A stretch of DNA of 64,000 nucleotides from Hyphomonas sp. Its GTDB lineage: Bacteria > Pseudomonadota > Alphaproteobacteria > Caulobacterales > Hyphomonadaceae. Numbering within the stretch: the stretch's first letter is position 1; every line of letters begins with the position of its first letter. This document shows, one piece after another, positions 9,650-19,267 of the stretch. The stretch is from the NCBI GenBank assembly GCA_002700305.1, contig PACZ01000008.1, forward strand, positions 1-64,000, given 5' to 3'. The notes under the pieces were generated by a model. The model searched no databases. It was not told the DNA's origin and was given only the letters and a program-made list of their open reading frames with translations. The position numbers and the translations under genes are program-made.

Positions 9650-10300
9650 ATGAAATTCTTTGTAGATACAGCGAACATCGATGACATTTCTGAGCTCGCC
9701 GCCACGGGTCTCATCGACGGCGTGACCACGAACCCGTCTCTTGTGGCCAAAGCCGGCAAACCCTTCACCGACGTGATCAAGGAAATCTGTAGCCTTGTCG
9801 AAGGCCCGGTCAGCGCCGAAGTCGTTGCCATGGATTATGACGGCATGATCAGCGAAGGCCGCAAGCTGGCGGCGATTGCTGAAAACGTCGCGGTGAAACT
9901 GCCGCTGACCTGGGACGGGCTGAAAGCCTGCAAGACGCTGACCGGCGAAGGCACGATGGTGAACGTCACGCTCTGCTTCTCTGCCAATCAGGCCCTGCTG
10001 GCAGCCAAGGCTGGCGCGACCTTCATTTCCCCCTTCATCGGCCGTCTCGACGACATCAATCTCGACGGCATGGAGCTGATCTCCGACATTCGCCAGATCT
10101 ATGACAACTATCTGTTCGACACTGAAATCCTGGCCGCCTCCATCCGGACGGCGAACCATGTGAAGGAGTCGGCGCTGGCTGGCGCAGATGTCGCGACCAT
10201 GCCGCCGAACGTGATCAAGTCGCTTGCCGCTCATCCGCTGACAGACAAAGGCCTGGCAGCCTTCATGGCAGATGCCGAGAAGGCCGGCATCAAGGTCTGA
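9650..10300 (+). CDS. tal: Transaldolase, small TalC/FSA-type
   Basis: This transaldolase belongs to the short class, at 216 residues against about 315 for TalB. It moves a dihydroxyacetone unit between sugar phosphates in the pentose phosphate pathway. The N-terminus [13 protein letters not shown] is typical, as are GVTTNPSL and the Schiff-base lysine Lys83 in AVKLPLT. A good ribosome site, AAAGGGA, precedes the ATG. A fructose-6-phosphate aldolase cannot be excluded, but the length and residues are those of the bacterial transaldolase subfamily. It lies 5 bases before thiD. Confidence 0.93.
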   Translation: MKFFVDTANIDDISELAATGLIDGVTTNPSLVAKAGKPFTDVIKEICSLVEGPVSAEVVAMDYDGMISEGRKLAAIAENVAVKLPLTWDGLKACKTLTGEGTMVNVTLCFSANQALLAAKAGATFISPFIGRLDDINLDGMELISDIRQIYDNYLFDTEILAASIRTANHVKESALAGADVATMPPNVIKSLAAHPLTDKGLAAFMADAEKAGIKV

Positions 10301-10305
10301 TCCGT

Positions 10306-11124
10306 ATGGCTGAGGCGCAAGGCCCGCGGGGCAGGGTCCTCATTATCGCCGGCTCGGACTCCGGCGGCGGGGCAGGTATTCAGGCCGACATCAAGGCCGT
10401 CACCATGCTGGGCGGCTTTGCCATGACAGCGGTGACAGCGATCACCGTTCAGGACACGACCGGCGTTCATGGCGTCTGGCCCGTGCCGCTGGATGCAGTG
10501 ACCGGTCAGATGCGGGTGACGCTCGCCGACATCGGCGCCGATGCCATCAAGACCGGCATGCTGGGCAGCGCGGCCCTTGTCGAGGCGGTGGCCGAATGCC
10601 TGTCCGAACACGCTCAGATGATCCCGCGTGTGATTGACCCGGTCATGATCTCCACATCCGGCCATCGGCTGGTGGATGTGAAAGGCGTCGAGGCGATCCG
10701 CTCAGAGCTGGTTGCAAATGCGCGCCTAGTCACGCCGAATGCGCCGGAAGCAGAAGTGCTGACCGGCAAGGCCGTCGAGACGGTCGATGGCCAGCGCCGG
10801 GCTGCGGAGCAGCTTCTGGAACTTGGCGCCCATGGCGCGCTGGTGAAGGGCGGGCATATTCCCGGCAGCAAGATCACCGATGTTCTCCAGACCACAACCG
10901 GGGAATGGATCTTCGAAAGCCCGCGTATCGATACGACGTCCACGCACGGAACCGGTTGCACGCTCGCATCTGCCATAGCGGCGCTGCTGGGGCAGGGCGC
11001 CAGCGTGCCGGACGCAGTCGAGCAGGGGCGCGACTATCTTATGGGCGCGATCCATGCGGCGAAGGGCTTTGGCAGGGGTGACGGGCCTGTCCATCATGGC
11101 TGGGTGCTGGACGAGGACGATTAG
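10306..11124 (+). CDS. thiD: Hydroxymethylpyrimidine (phosphate) kinase
   Basis: This ribokinase-fold enzyme phosphorylates HMP and HMP-phosphate to HMP-diphosphate in thiamine synthesis and salvage. The 272-residue protein shows GSDSGGGAGIQAD near the N-terminus. The VTAITVQDT segment follows, and the C-terminal GTGCTLASA loop holds the anion hole and catalytic Asp/Gly region. No other thiamine gene or TPP riboswitch is seen nearby. Because it follows ugd and tal closely, its expression probably follows theirs. Confidence 0.94.
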   Translation: MAEAQGPRGRVLIIAGSDSGGGAGIQADIKAVTMLGGFAMTAVTAITVQDTTGVHGVWPVPLDAVTGQMRVTLADIGADAIKTGMLGSAALVEAVAECLSEHAQMIPRVIDPVMISTSGHRLVDVKGVEAIRSELVANARLVTPNAPEAEVLTGKAVETVDGQRRAAEQLLELGAHGALVKGGHIPGSKITDVLQTTTGEWIFESPRIDTTSTHGTGCTLASAIAALLGQGASVPDAVEQGRDYLMGAIHAAKGFGRGDGPVHHGWVLDEDD

Positions 11125-11209
11125 CCGGTCTTAACAATCCATCAGAAATGATCGATTTGCCGCCTGCGGAGAGTGTGGCAAAGGAGGCGCCCTGAAACAG
11201 GAGGCGCGA

Positions 11210-12028
11210 ATGCCGAAATTTCCATTCTACCAGGTCGATGCCTTTGCCTCGCGGTCATTCGAGGGAAACCAGGCGTGCGTGATGCCGCTGGAAGACTTCC
11301 TGCCGGATGCCATCCTCCAGGCCATTGCAGCGGAGAACAATGTCGCGGAAACTGCTTACCTTGTGCACAAGGGCGGGAATACATGGGCGCTTCGCTGGTT
11401 CACCCCGGCGGTGGAAGTGCCGCTTTGCGGTCATGCGACTCTGGCGAGCGCGCACGTCCTGTTCGAAGAGCAGGGCTTCAGCGGCGAAGCCATTCATTTC
11501 GAAACGGTCCAGTCCGGAACGCTGATCGTGCGGCGGCTGGCTGATGGCCAACTGGAAATGGACTTTCCTTGCGGGAGTGTGCAGGAAGTTCCGGTAACGG
11601 ATGATGTTGCTGCTGCGCTGGGCGCCCGGCCGGTTCAGGCCTGGGGCGGCATGTTCTATGCGGCCCGGTTCGAAACGCCGGAAGAGGTGGAAGCCCTGAA
11701 GCCTAACCAGAGAGCCCTGAAAGACCTGGGCGTTCCGGGCGAGGGCTGGGACCGTGGCAATTTCGGCTGCTTCGCCCTAGGCGGGGACGGCGTGGATGTC
11801 ACCAGCCGCTTTTTCGCCCCCGGCAGCGGCATTGACGAAGACCCGGCCACCGGCAGCTGGCACACCATGCTGGCCCGCGTCATGAGCGAGCGTTTCGGCA
11901 AGACGGATCTCAAATGCCATCAGGCCTTCCCGGGACGCGGCGCCTTCATCGACACACGCCTGGAGGGGGACCGGGTGAAACTTATCGGCACCTCGGTGAC
12001 TGTGATTGAAGGCAGCTTCACGCTCTAG
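11210..12028 (+). CDS. PhzF family isomerase/epimerase
   Basis: This 272-residue protein belongs to the PhzF fold group, two pseudo-symmetric diaminopimelate-epimerase-like halves. The key glutamate is Glu47 in NNVAETAYL. CGHATLASA and DPATGSWH are the other family landmarks. Members isomerise small acids, but most, including this one, have no known substrate. There are no phenazine genes nearby. Two GGAGGCGC runs precede the ATG, and the second (AGGAGGCGCGA) is well placed as ribosome site. It converges with the small lipoprotein gene at a 6-base gap. Confidence 0.93.
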   Translation: MPKFPFYQVDAFASRSFEGNQACVMPLEDFLPDAILQAIAAENNVAETAYLVHKGGNTWALRWFTPAVEVPLCGHATLASAHVLFEEQGFSGEAIHFETVQSGTLIVRRLADGQLEMDFPCGSVQEVPVTDDVAAALGARPVQAWGGMFYAARFETPEEVEALKPNQRALKDLGVPGEGWDRGNFGCFALGGDGVDVTSRFFAPGSGIDEDPATGSWHTMLARVMSERFGKTDLKCHQAFPGRGAFIDTRLEGDRVKLIGTSVTVIEGSFTL

Positions 12029-12034
12029 ACGCCG

Positions 12035-12610
12035 CTACTCCGCGCCCCAGGGCGCTGGCGGCGCCTCCACCGGGTGGGCTGTGTCGAATTCGATGCGGAA
12101 GAAGCGGCCCGGGCGTTCCAGTTCGTAGGCGAACAGGCTGTGGGTAGGGCGCACTTCAATTGCCCAGACATTCTCTTTCGACTGTGGAATGCCGGAGGCA
12201 TCGAACAGGGCCTTTGTCGCGTCGTCTGCCGGGAAGTTCAGGCGGCTGCCGCTGAACCGGTCATCGCGCGTGCCGCCATAGCCGGTCAGCGCGTCAAAGC
12301 TGCCGTCATCGTGGCGGTGTTCATGATGCAGCGCGAGGCGGTCGCCCTCGCGGTGGATGACCCAGACGCGGGACCGGTCGTCGCCGACATGCAGTGGAAT
12401 GCGGATCTCGTCCTTCGTGCAGGAGCGCACATGCATGACGATGCGCTGGGCGCGCCATGGGTCATCCTGCAAGTCGTCGCTGACGATCCGGCCTTCGAAG
12501 GCCTTGCCGCAGAGGGCGGAGAGCCGGTGCATGAACTCCGATTCCTCCAGCGTCGGCTGGCTGCACGCGGTGACAAACAGCGTGGTGGCAAGAAGGAGGA
12601 GCGCGCGCAC
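12035..12610 (-). CDS. Small lipoprotein of unknown function
   Basis: I do not recognise this family. The 191-residue product starts at a GTG 9 bases after the purH stop, with AGGA a few bases upstream. It has a lipoprotein signal ending in VTAC with the acylated Cys at 16. The remainder is polar and mixed, with His/Asp-rich stretches (HHEHRHDDGS) and no membrane segment, so it should sit in the periplasm tethered to a membrane. It is the last gene of the long minus-strand run that ends after purH. Confidence 0.8.
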   Translation of the reverse strand: MRALLLLATTLFVTACSQPTLEESEFMHRLSALCGKAFEGRIVSDDLQDDPWRAQRIVMHVRSCTKDEIRIPLHVGDDRSRVWVIHREGDRLALHHEHRHDDGSFDALTGYGGTRDDRFSGSRLNFPADDATKALFDASGIPQSKENVWAIEVRPTHSLFAYELERPGRFFRIEFDTAHPVEAPPAPWGAE

Positions 12611-12619
12611 CAGGCGGTC

Positions 12620-14221
12620 CTAGTGGCGGAAGTGGCGCATGCCGGTGAAGACCATGGCGAGGCCTGCCTCGTCGGCAGCGGCAATCACTTCATCGTCGCG
12701 GATGGAGCCGCCCGGCTGGATCACGGCGCTGGCCCCGGCGGAGGCAGCCTGCAGCAGGCCATCCGGGAAGGGGAAGAAGGCATCGGAGGCGGCAACGCAG
12801 CCCTTGGTCTTCGGTTCGGCCCAGCCAGCGGCTTCTGCGGCATCTTCGGCCTTGCGGGCGGCAATGCGGGCCGAGTCGACGCGGCTCATCTGGCCGGCCC
12901 CGACGCCAACGGTCGCGCCGTCTTTTGCGTAGACGATGGTGTTGGACTTCACATGCTTGGCGACGCGCCAGGCGAAGAGGAGGTCGTCCAGCTGCTGGTC
13001 GGTCGGCGCGATCTTGGTGACGACTTTCAGGTCGGCCTTCGTGATGCGGCCGAAGTCGCGGTCCTGCATCAGGAAGCCGCCTGCCACGGTTTTCACGAAC
13101 CGCCCGGCGGCAGCCGGATCTGGCAGGCCTTCGGTGATCAGGAGGCGGAGGTTTTTCTTCTTGGCGAAGACGGCTTCGGCTGCTGCATCTGCCCCCGGGG
13201 CGATGACGACTTCGGTGAAGATTTGCGAGATCTCTTTGGCCGTCTCTTCGTCAAGCGCGCGGTTCAGGGCGACGATGCCGCCGAAGGCTGAGGTGGAGTC
13301 ACAGGCGAGCGCGGCGCGGTAGGCCTCGATGATGCTCGACCCTTGCGCCACGCCGCAGGGATTGGCGTGCTTGATGATGGCGACGGCCGGCGTCTCAGCG
13401 CCCAGTTCGCCGATCAGCTCATAGGCGGCATCTGTGTCATTGATATTGTTGTAGGAGAGTTCCTTGCCCTGCAGCTGTTTCGCTGTGGCGACGCCGGGGC
13501 GCTTCTCGCCGGTGACGTAGAAAGCCGCTTTCTGGTGCGGGTTCTCGCCATAGCGGAGCGATTGCTGCAGCTTGCCGCCGAGGGCCGCCCAGTCCGGTGC
13601 GGTTTCGCCAAGCTGGTCAGCATACCAGGCGGAGATCGCCGCGTCATAGGCGGCGGTGCGGGCATAGGTTTTCGCGGCGAGCTTGCGGCAGAGGGCAACC
13701 GAGACCTCGCCATCATTCGCGTCCATCTCTTCCAGCACCTTGTCGACATCGCCGCCATCGGTGCAGACCGCGACGAAGGCGCCGTTCTTGGCCGCTGCGC
13801 GCAGCAGGGCCGGGCCGCCAATGTCGATATTTTCGATACAGGTCTCGAAGTCTGCGCCGGAGGCGACGGTCGCCTCGAACGGGTAGAGGTTCACATAGAT
13901 CAGGTCGATCGCGCCGATGCCGTGGGTCTCGGCGTCTTTCACATGGGAAGGATTGTCGCGCAGGTAAAGCAGGCCGCCATGCACCGCCGGGTGCAGCGTC
14001 TTCACGCGCCCGTCCATCATTTCGGGAAAGCCCGTCAGGTCAGCAACGTCTTTCACCTCAAGGCCGGCGTCTTTCAGCAGTTTCGATGTGCCGCCGGTGG
14101 AGACGAGTTCGACACCCTTTTCGGCCAGCTTTCGGGCCTGTTCCACAAGGCCGGTCTTGTCAGAAACGGACAGGAGGGCACGGCGAATACGGACGGGGGC
14201 TCCGCTGGCGGCGTCGGACAT
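12620..14221 (-). CDS. purH: Bifunctional AICAR transformylase/IMP cyclohydrolase
   Basis: This enzyme performs the last two steps of de novo IMP synthesis. It formylates AICAR with 10-formyl-THF, then closes the ring. At 533 residues it is the usual length. The first 200 or so residues form the cyclohydrolase, with SVSDKTGL and STGGTSKLL for phosphate binding. The rest is the transformylase, with the catalytic Lys-His context [13 protein letters not shown] lies upstream of the ATG, 60 bases after the dehydratase gene. The link of purH to rsmB, rpe and a heparinase gene is familiar from Caulobacterales. Confidence 0.97.
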   Translation of the reverse strand: MSDAASGAPVRIRRALLSVSDKTGLVEQARKLAEKGVELVSTGGTSKLLKDAGLEVKDVADLTGFPEMMDGRVKTLHPAVHGGLLYLRDNPSHVKDAETHGIGAIDLIYVNLYPFEATVASGADFETCIENIDIGGPALLRAAAKNGAFVAVCTDGGDVDKVLEEMDANDGEVSVALCRKLAAKTYARTAAYDAAISAWYADQLGETAPDWAALGGKLQQSLRYGENPHQKAAFYVTGEKRPGVATAKQLQGKELSYNNINDTDAAYELIGELGAETPAVAIIKHANPCGVAQGSSIIEAYRAALACDSTSAFGGIVALNRALDEETAKEISQIFTEVVIAPGADAAAEAVFAKKKNLRLLITEGLPDPAAAGRFVKTVAGGFLMQDRDFGRITKADLKVVTKIAPTDQQLDDLLFAWRVAKHVKSNTIVYAKDGATVGVGAGQMSRVDSARIAARKAEDAAEAAGWAEPKTKGCVAASDAFFPFPDGLLQAASAGASAVIQPGGSIRDDEVIAAADEAGLAMVFTGMRHFRH

Positions 14222-14281
14222 GAGGGGGTCTCCAGGCAGGACAATCTGTTGCCGCGCGGGGTAGCACGGCAGGGCCGGGCG

Positions 14282-16174
14282 TCAAGCGATGTCCTTGAAG
14301 GCTTTCGCAGCCCGCTCCACGCCATATTCCGGCACCATCATGCCCAGCATGCGCAGCGCTTCGGAGCGTTCCCGGCGGCTGGCCGCTTCGATCAGGACCG
14401 TCAGCTGCTTGTCGAACAGTTCCGATGCGGGCGTGCGGCTGGCGACGCGCAGGACACCATCAACATCGGTGCCGGTGACCGTCTCATGCTCATAGGTCAG
14501 CGCTTCGTGCATTTTTTCGCCTGCCCGCAGGCCGGTCTCTTTGATCTCGATGTCGACGCCGGGGATCAGGCCCTTCAGGCGGATCAGCGTCTCGGCCAGT
14601 TGCAGGATTGGCATCGGCTCGCCCATGTCGAGGACGTAAATGTCCGAATTCCGGCAATCATGCTGCAGGGCGCTGGCCTGCAGAACGAGCGCAGAGGCTT
14701 CTTCCACTGTCATGAAATACCGGGTGACGCCAAGATCCGTGATGGTAACCGGTCCGCCATCGGTGATCTGCTTTTCGAACAGCGGCACCACCGATCCGGA
14801 CGAGCCCAGCACATTGCCGAACCGTACCATGGCCGCCGCCATTTCGGAGTCCTCCGCAATGCGGGAAATGGCGATCTCGGCGAGGCGCTTGGTGGCGCCC
14901 ATGACATTGTCCGGGTCCACGGCCTTGTCGGTCGAGATGAAGACAAAGCTGTTCGCGCCGATGGCGGCCGCCGCCTGCGCGCAGTTCACCGCCCCGGCCA
15001 CATTGGTCAGGATCGCCTCGCAGACATTGCGTTCCATGAGCGGCACGTGCTTCAGCGCGGCGGCGTGAATCACGATCTGCGGCTGGGCGCTCTGGAAGAT
15101 GTCGCGTACGCGCTGAGCATCGCGCACATCGCCGAGGCGGGCGCGGATGTTGAGGTCCGGGAACTGTTTCGTCAGCTCCATGTCGATGCTGTAGAGATTG
15201 TACTCGCAGGAATCGATAATTGTCAGCTGCGCCGGTTTGAGCCCGGCAACCTGACGCGCCAGTTCCGAACCGATCGTGCCGCCGCCGCCTGTGATCAGCA
15301 CCCGTGCGCCTTCGATCTTGCTTCGGACCGGCGCAATGTTGAGACGCCGTTCCGGACGGGCCAGCAGGTCGGCCGGACGGACGGGTTCCAGCAGATGGGC
15401 TGTCTCTTCGCCGGACAGCGCCATGATTTCCGCCCCATGCGCAGACGTAATATCCAGGATCTGCATCATGATCTTGCGGTCGCGGGCTGCACCGGTCACG
15501 GCGACCCAGGGCGTGTCCTCGTAACGGACGCTCAGAATATCGAGGACATTGGACAAGTCGTCCAGGCCGCCCATGATTGGCACACCGCGAATGGCGCGGC
15601 CAGGGTCATTGCCATCGGTATCGATTAGGCCCAGCAGGCGGAAATTCTGGGTCTCGGTCGGGGTCTGCAGACGCCGGATCACGCCGATACAGCTCGGTAC
15701 ATCCCCAATCAGCAGGATGGGGCGGGCATCCTTGGCAATCGGGCTGAAGATCTGCAGAGGTTTCCGGGTGGAAAGCGAAAGGGCAACCATCCGCCCGATG
15801 AAGAGGCCGATGGTCCAGATCAGGAGGGCTGTCAGCAGCACGCCCCAAGGCTGGGACAGGGCGCCATTGAGCAGACCGGCAATCGGCAAATAGATCAGGC
15901 CAGACAGGGCTACGGCCTGCATCACGCGCAGGGCATCAGGCCAGCCGATATGCCGCCAGACCTGCGTCTGGATCCGCAGCATCAGGAAACCGGCGGCAAC
16001 CGAGGTGGTGAAGGCAATCGTGCTGAACAGGGTGGAGCTGACCGGGAAGGCGCCGCGTGGCTCAGCCGTCCACCACAGAAGGATGTTGGCCACGACCATC
16101 GCGCCCGCAGCAACCGCGAGATCAAACCCCAGGGTGAGGAACATGGCTCTACGGGCAATACTTTGAGGCGTCAT
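14282..16174 (-). CDS. Membrane NDP-sugar 4,6-dehydratase (WbpM/PglF/CapD type)
   Basis: This 630-residue protein has four N-terminal membrane segments (about 13-35, 45-65, 85-105, 110-130). A CoA-binding-like domain follows, then an extended SDR domain with the NAD loop GGGGTIGSE at 296-304. The usual catalytic YxxxK is MGATK, with Met425 and Lys429 after STDKA at 414-418. That Met-for-Tyr change is known in the large WbpM/PglF dehydratases that make 4-keto-6-deoxy UDP-GlcNAc. It starts inside the heparinase stop by an ATGA overlap, so the two are translationally coupled and probably act on the same surface glycan. Confidence 0.92.
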   Translation of the reverse strand: MTPQSIARRAMFLTLGFDLAVAAGAMVVANILLWWTAEPRGAFPVSSTLFSTIAFTTSVAAGFLMLRIQTQVWRHIGWPDALRVMQAVALSGLIYLPIAGLLNGALSQPWGVLLTALLIWTIGLFIGRMVALSLSTRKPLQIFSPIAKDARPILLIGDVPSCIGVIRRLQTPTETQNFRLLGLIDTDGNDPGRAIRGVPIMGGLDDLSNVLDILSVRYEDTPWVAVTGAARDRKIMMQILDITSAHGAEIMALSGEETAHLLEPVRPADLLARPERRLNIAPVRSKIEGARVLITGGGGTIGSELARQVAGLKPAQLTIIDSCEYNLYSIDMELTKQFPDLNIRARLGDVRDAQRVRDIFQSAQPQIVIHAAALKHVPLMERNVCEAILTNVAGAVNCAQAAAAIGANSFVFISTDKAVDPDNVMGATKRLAEIAISRIAEDSEMAAAMVRFGNVLGSSGSVVPLFEKQITDGGPVTITDLGVTRYFMTVEEASALVLQASALQHDCRNSDIYVLDMGEPMPILQLAETLIRLKGLIPGVDIEIKETGLRAGEKMHEALTYEHETVTGTDVDGVLRVASRTPASELFDKQLTVLIEAASRRERSEALRMLGMMVPEYGVERAAKAFKDIA

Positions 16175-17901
16175 GCGCTCGGTTCCTTCACAAAGGCCCA
16201 GCGGACACAGTTCGGAGGTTCGGTTCCGTCACTATTCGGATCCGCGAACCCCGCGATCACAATTTGCTCGGGGCGTTCAACTACGCCTCGGGCGAGATAA
16301 GCCGTCCGTTCGAGTCTTGCCCCTTCATGACTCGTTTTGAAGCGCCATACAGCCCCATTTTCGCATATTAAGCGAATCGCATCTTTGCCCATCAGCGCTT
16401 CCACAGTGGGATGAAGGTGGAAGCGGATCTCGAAATTGATGAATTTCCGGTCTTCCGACGGGCCCTGGGAGATCGGCCGGACAAGGGAATCCTCGCCGGC
16501 GAGCCGTTTGCCATCGCCCGCCATGAACAGGCGCCGGCGATGCAGGAGGCCATGGGCCGCCTTGTAGCCACCATGTTGGGCGTCCAGCCAGATTTCGTCG
16601 GCCTCTTCCAGGCGTTTTGCGGAAATCCCCTCCGGGCCGCTGGCCGACAGGAGCCGGGTCGCTTCATTCATCGAGAACGTTGCCGAATCCCGGCCGGACA
16701 GAATGAGGGTAGAGTGTGCGCTGGTGCGGCGAACGGCAGCCTGCCAGTCAATATTCACTTCGGCGCTGAAGCCGCAGGACGTAACGATCCGGGACGTGTC
16801 ATCGGACAATTCAAAGCCAAGGGCGCCGGCATGGGCCTGATCGCCAAAGGGCAGGCCCGGCGCTTCCCCGCAATCGAGCACCAGGCGCAGGCCGTGCTTT
16901 TCCAGCTTCTGGAAGCCGGATTTCGGGGCGAAGGTGAACCGGCGGGGCGGGGCGGGCAGCCGGCCAAGAGCGGCTTCGATCACTTCCGGACGGGATTCGT
17001 CGCCGTCATTGAACGGGTTGAGGGCGCCGTCGCCTGTCTGGAAAAAGGCGAGCATCGCCCCCATCCGGGGAATCCATTTTGCGAAATAATCTGGCGGGTC
17101 GATGCCCGCGCGTGTCAGCAATTCTTCCAAGGTCTGGAGCTGCAGCAGGCAAAATAGAAGGCGTGAGGGGGCGCGGCTGACATGACCGCCATCGGGCAGG
17201 ATCTGCGCGGTGCATTCCGCGTCCAGACGATCCAGCGCGAGACCGAGGCCGGCGCGGTCGTTGAAGCAGAGCGCACCGGCCACGAGGACGACGGCAGACA
17301 CCCAGCGGGCCCGGGGGGCGATTTCGGCATCAGCCTGGCTTTCCAGGTAACGGAGCTGGTGGTGCAGGCAGGAGAGGCGCGCCTGACGGGCGGCTTCCGG
17401 GCCTTCCTCGAACAGGTCTTCTCCGCATCGCAGCCAGTGCCACAGGCGGGCCGCTGTCGGGTCGGTCCGCCAGGCAAAACCATTGAACCCGCCGAACATC
17501 TCGATCCAGGCGTCGACATGCGCACGCGCCCGGATCGCGCCGTCCTCGCCTTGCGAGAACAGGTCTGGCAGCCAGGCAAAACGGTGCAACCTGTCAGCGA
17601 CATGTTTGGAGGGCATCGCCACTGACCAGGGGCTTTGGCCCGGTTCCAGCGTCATGCGCGACATGCCGATTCGCCAGACACCGCGCATCAGGGCTTCGCC
17701 GCGAAGCGTATCAGGCGGGACAAGGTCTGCCAGATGGAAGGTGAAGCCCTGCGGAACGGGGCCGGTCTGCTTCAGGCGCTGAACGGCGCCGATCTTGGCG
17801 TCTTCGCCGCTGACCCCCCGGAAGCGCCGCCAGAGCGCAGCATCATCCGCGCCGGACCTTTGTGCCCGTTCAGCAGCGAATTGGCTGTCTCCACCTGACA
17901 C
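16171..17901 (-). CDS. Heparinase II/III family protein
   Basis: This 576-residue protein has an all-alpha N-terminal toroid followed by a beta-rich heparinase II/III C-terminal domain (from about residue 330; GFQKLEKHGLRLVLDCG). Members are polysaccharide lyases or lyase-like proteins acting on uronic-acid polymers. No signal peptide is visible, so a cytoplasmic or unusually exported product is possible and lyase activity is unproven. The start is GTG with a weak ribosome site. Such a gene between rpe and purH is common in related bacteria. Here it is coupled to the NDP-sugar dehydratase. Confidence 0.86.
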   Translation of the reverse strand: MSGGDSQFAAERAQRSGADDAALWRRFRGVSGEDAKIGAVQRLKQTGPVPQGFTFHLADLVPPDTLRGEALMRGVWRIGMSRMTLEPGQSPWSVAMPSKHVADRLHRFAWLPDLFSQGEDGAIRARAHVDAWIEMFGGFNGFAWRTDPTAARLWHWLRCGEDLFEEGPEAARQARLSCLHHQLRYLESQADAEIAPRARWVSAVVLVAGALCFNDRAGLGLALDRLDAECTAQILPDGGHVSRAPSRLLFCLLQLQTLEELLTRAGIDPPDYFAKWIPRMGAMLAFFQTGDGALNPFNDGDESRPEVIEAALGRLPAPPRRFTFAPKSGFQKLEKHGLRLVLDCGEAPGLPFGDQAHAGALGFELSDDTSRIVTSCGFSAEVNIDWQAAVRRTSAHSTLILSGRDSATFSMNEATRLLSASGPEGISAKRLEEADEIWLDAQHGGYKAAHGLLHRRRLFMAGDGKRLAGEDSLVRPISQGPSEDRKFINFEIRFHLHPTVEALMGKDAIRLICENGAVWRFKTSHEGARLERTAYLARGVVERPEQIVIAGFADPNSDGTEPPNCVRWAFVKEPSA

Positions 17902-17924
17902 GGCGCGCGTCCAATCTACGTGGG

Positions 17925-18593
17925 TTAAGCGTGCACGCTGGGTTTCAGGGCACGGATGTTGTCAGCATAGGCCGTCGGCCCACCCTTGAATACGGCAGAC
18001 CCGGCAACAATCGCCGTGACGCCCGCGGCAATGGCGCGCGGGGAGGTTTCGGCATTCAGGCCGCCATCGATTTCGAGAATGATGTCGCGGCCTGTCCGGT
18101 CGATCATCTGGCGCAGTTGTTCGACTTTACGCAGCTGGCTTTCGATGAAGGCCTGGCCGCCAAAGCCCGGGTTCACAGACATGACCAGGACGAGATCGAT
18201 GTCGTCGATCACTGGCTCGATCACGCTGGCCGGTGTTGCGGGGTTGAGGGCAACGCCCGGTTTCATGCCCGCCGCGCGGATGGCCTGCAATGTACGGTGC
18301 AGGTGCGGGCCTGCCTCCGGGTGGACGGTCAGGATGTTTGCCCCGGCCTTCGCAAAAGCGTGTATGAACGGATCCACCGGCGCGATCATCAGGTGCACGT
18401 CGAACGGCTTTTTCGTGTGCGGACGAAGCTTCTCGATCACGGGCGGGCCGAAGGTCAGGTTCGGCACGAAATGGCCGTCCATCACATCGATATGGATCAT
18501 GTCTGCACCGGCATGATCAATGGCCCGGATTTCCTCTCCGAGACAGGCAAAGTCTGCGGAGAGAATCGAAGGAGAAATCAGTACATCGCGCAT
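17925..18593 (-). CDS. rpe: Ribulose-phosphate 3-epimerase
   Basis: This enzyme interconverts ribulose 5-phosphate and xylulose 5-phosphate in the pentose phosphate pathway. The 222-residue TIM barrel has the metal and catalytic residues His34 and Asp36 in [25 protein letters not shown] and EIDGG supply the other ligands and the phosphate site. The heparinase gene follows 23 bases downstream. Together with the transaldolase gene this window holds two non-oxidative pentose phosphate enzymes in separate transcripts. Confidence 0.97.
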   Translation of the reverse strand: MRDVLISPSILSADFACLGEEIRAIDHAGADMIHIDVMDGHFVPNLTFGPPVIEKLRPHTKKPFDVHLMIAPVDPFIHAFAKAGANILTVHPEAGPHLHRTLQAIRAAGMKPGVALNPATPASVIEPVIDDIDLVLVMSVNPGFGGQAFIESQLRKVEQLRQMIDRTGRDIILEIDGGLNAETSPRAIAAGVTAIVAGSAVFKGGPTAYADNIRALKPSVHA

Positions 18594-18612
18594 AGAGACT
18601 CCCTAAATGGGA

Positions 18613-18641
18613 AATGCCGGACGCACAAGGCAGCCGGCATT
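18613..18641 (-). terminator. Possible weak terminator after the glycine-zipper lipoprotein gene
   Basis: AATGCCGG and CCGGCATT form a perfect 8-bp stem with a 13-base loop. On the minus strand only TTTCCC follows, so termination is likely to be partial, allowing read-through into rpe. Confidence 0.45.
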
Positions 18642-18672
18642 CCAAATCTGCTTTCGATAGAACGCGTTGGGC

Positions 18673-19170
18673 TTAGTAGGCCGCCGCAGGAATCAGCTTC
18701 CAGCCATCCGGGCTGGCGATGATGTCTACCGGAGTGCCCGGGGCGATATAGACGTCTGCGCCCTGGATGATTTCCTGCGTTTCACCGCTGGAGAAACGGA
18801 CGACATAGGCAAAGCCCTTGCCTGTGCCGACGGCCTTGCCGGCTGCGTTACCGGCGATCCCGCCGAGGACTGCGCCGCCAATGGCGCCAGCAGTCTGGGC
18901 CTTGTCGCCGCCGCCGAGCTCGGAGCCTGCAAGCCCGCCAAGGACCGCGCCGGCAGCCGTGCCGATCATGGATTGCTTGGGCTGGATCGTGACTTCACGC
19001 ACCGACATGACGGTGCCGTGATAGACCCGCGAAGACTGGCCGACAGCGCCAGGAGAAACGGTATTCACGCCTTGGGTGGAGGCACAGCCAGCCAGCGACA
19101 GGCTGAGCGCCAGGAAGGCACCGGCGGCCAGCTTGCCGGTCGAGGTGCGGATGGAAGAAACAACGGTCAT
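18673..19170 (-). CDS. Glycine-zipper outer membrane lipoprotein (SlyB/Pcp-like)
   Basis: This 165-residue lipoprotein has lipobox LAGC with acylated Cys29. Two glycine-zipper stretches follow, GTAAGAVLGGLAGSELGGG and GAIGGAVLGGIAGNAAGK, at about 70-110, forming a hairpin of small-residue helices. A C-terminal beta domain comes last. SlyB-type proteins sit in the outer membrane and support envelope integrity under stress. It stands alone between rsmB (97-base gap) and rpe (79-base gap), and the second gap holds a stem-loop. Confidence 0.88.
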   Translation of the reverse strand: MTVVSSIRTSTGKLAAGAFLALSLSLAGCASTQGVNTVSPGAVGQSSRVYHGTVMSVREVTIQPKQSMIGTAAGAVLGGLAGSELGGGDKAQTAGAIGGAVLGGIAGNAAGKAVGTGKGFAYVVRFSSGETQEIIQGADVYIAPGTPVDIIASPDGWKLIPAAAY

Positions 19171-19267
19171 TTAAGTGCTCCCTGCACATTGTATGGGGGC
19201 TTTCTGGCATGTGCCGGCTGAATGCTACATGAACCTTCAGGGGCAAATTCAGGGCCTCCAGCTTACT

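Noticed and set aside
8171-10234. Very long minus-strand frame (687 codons) across ugd and the transaldolase gene
   Set aside because: It is antisense to two unmistakable enzymes, has a His/Arg/Gly-rich composition typical of shadow frames in GC-rich DNA, and shows no known domain.
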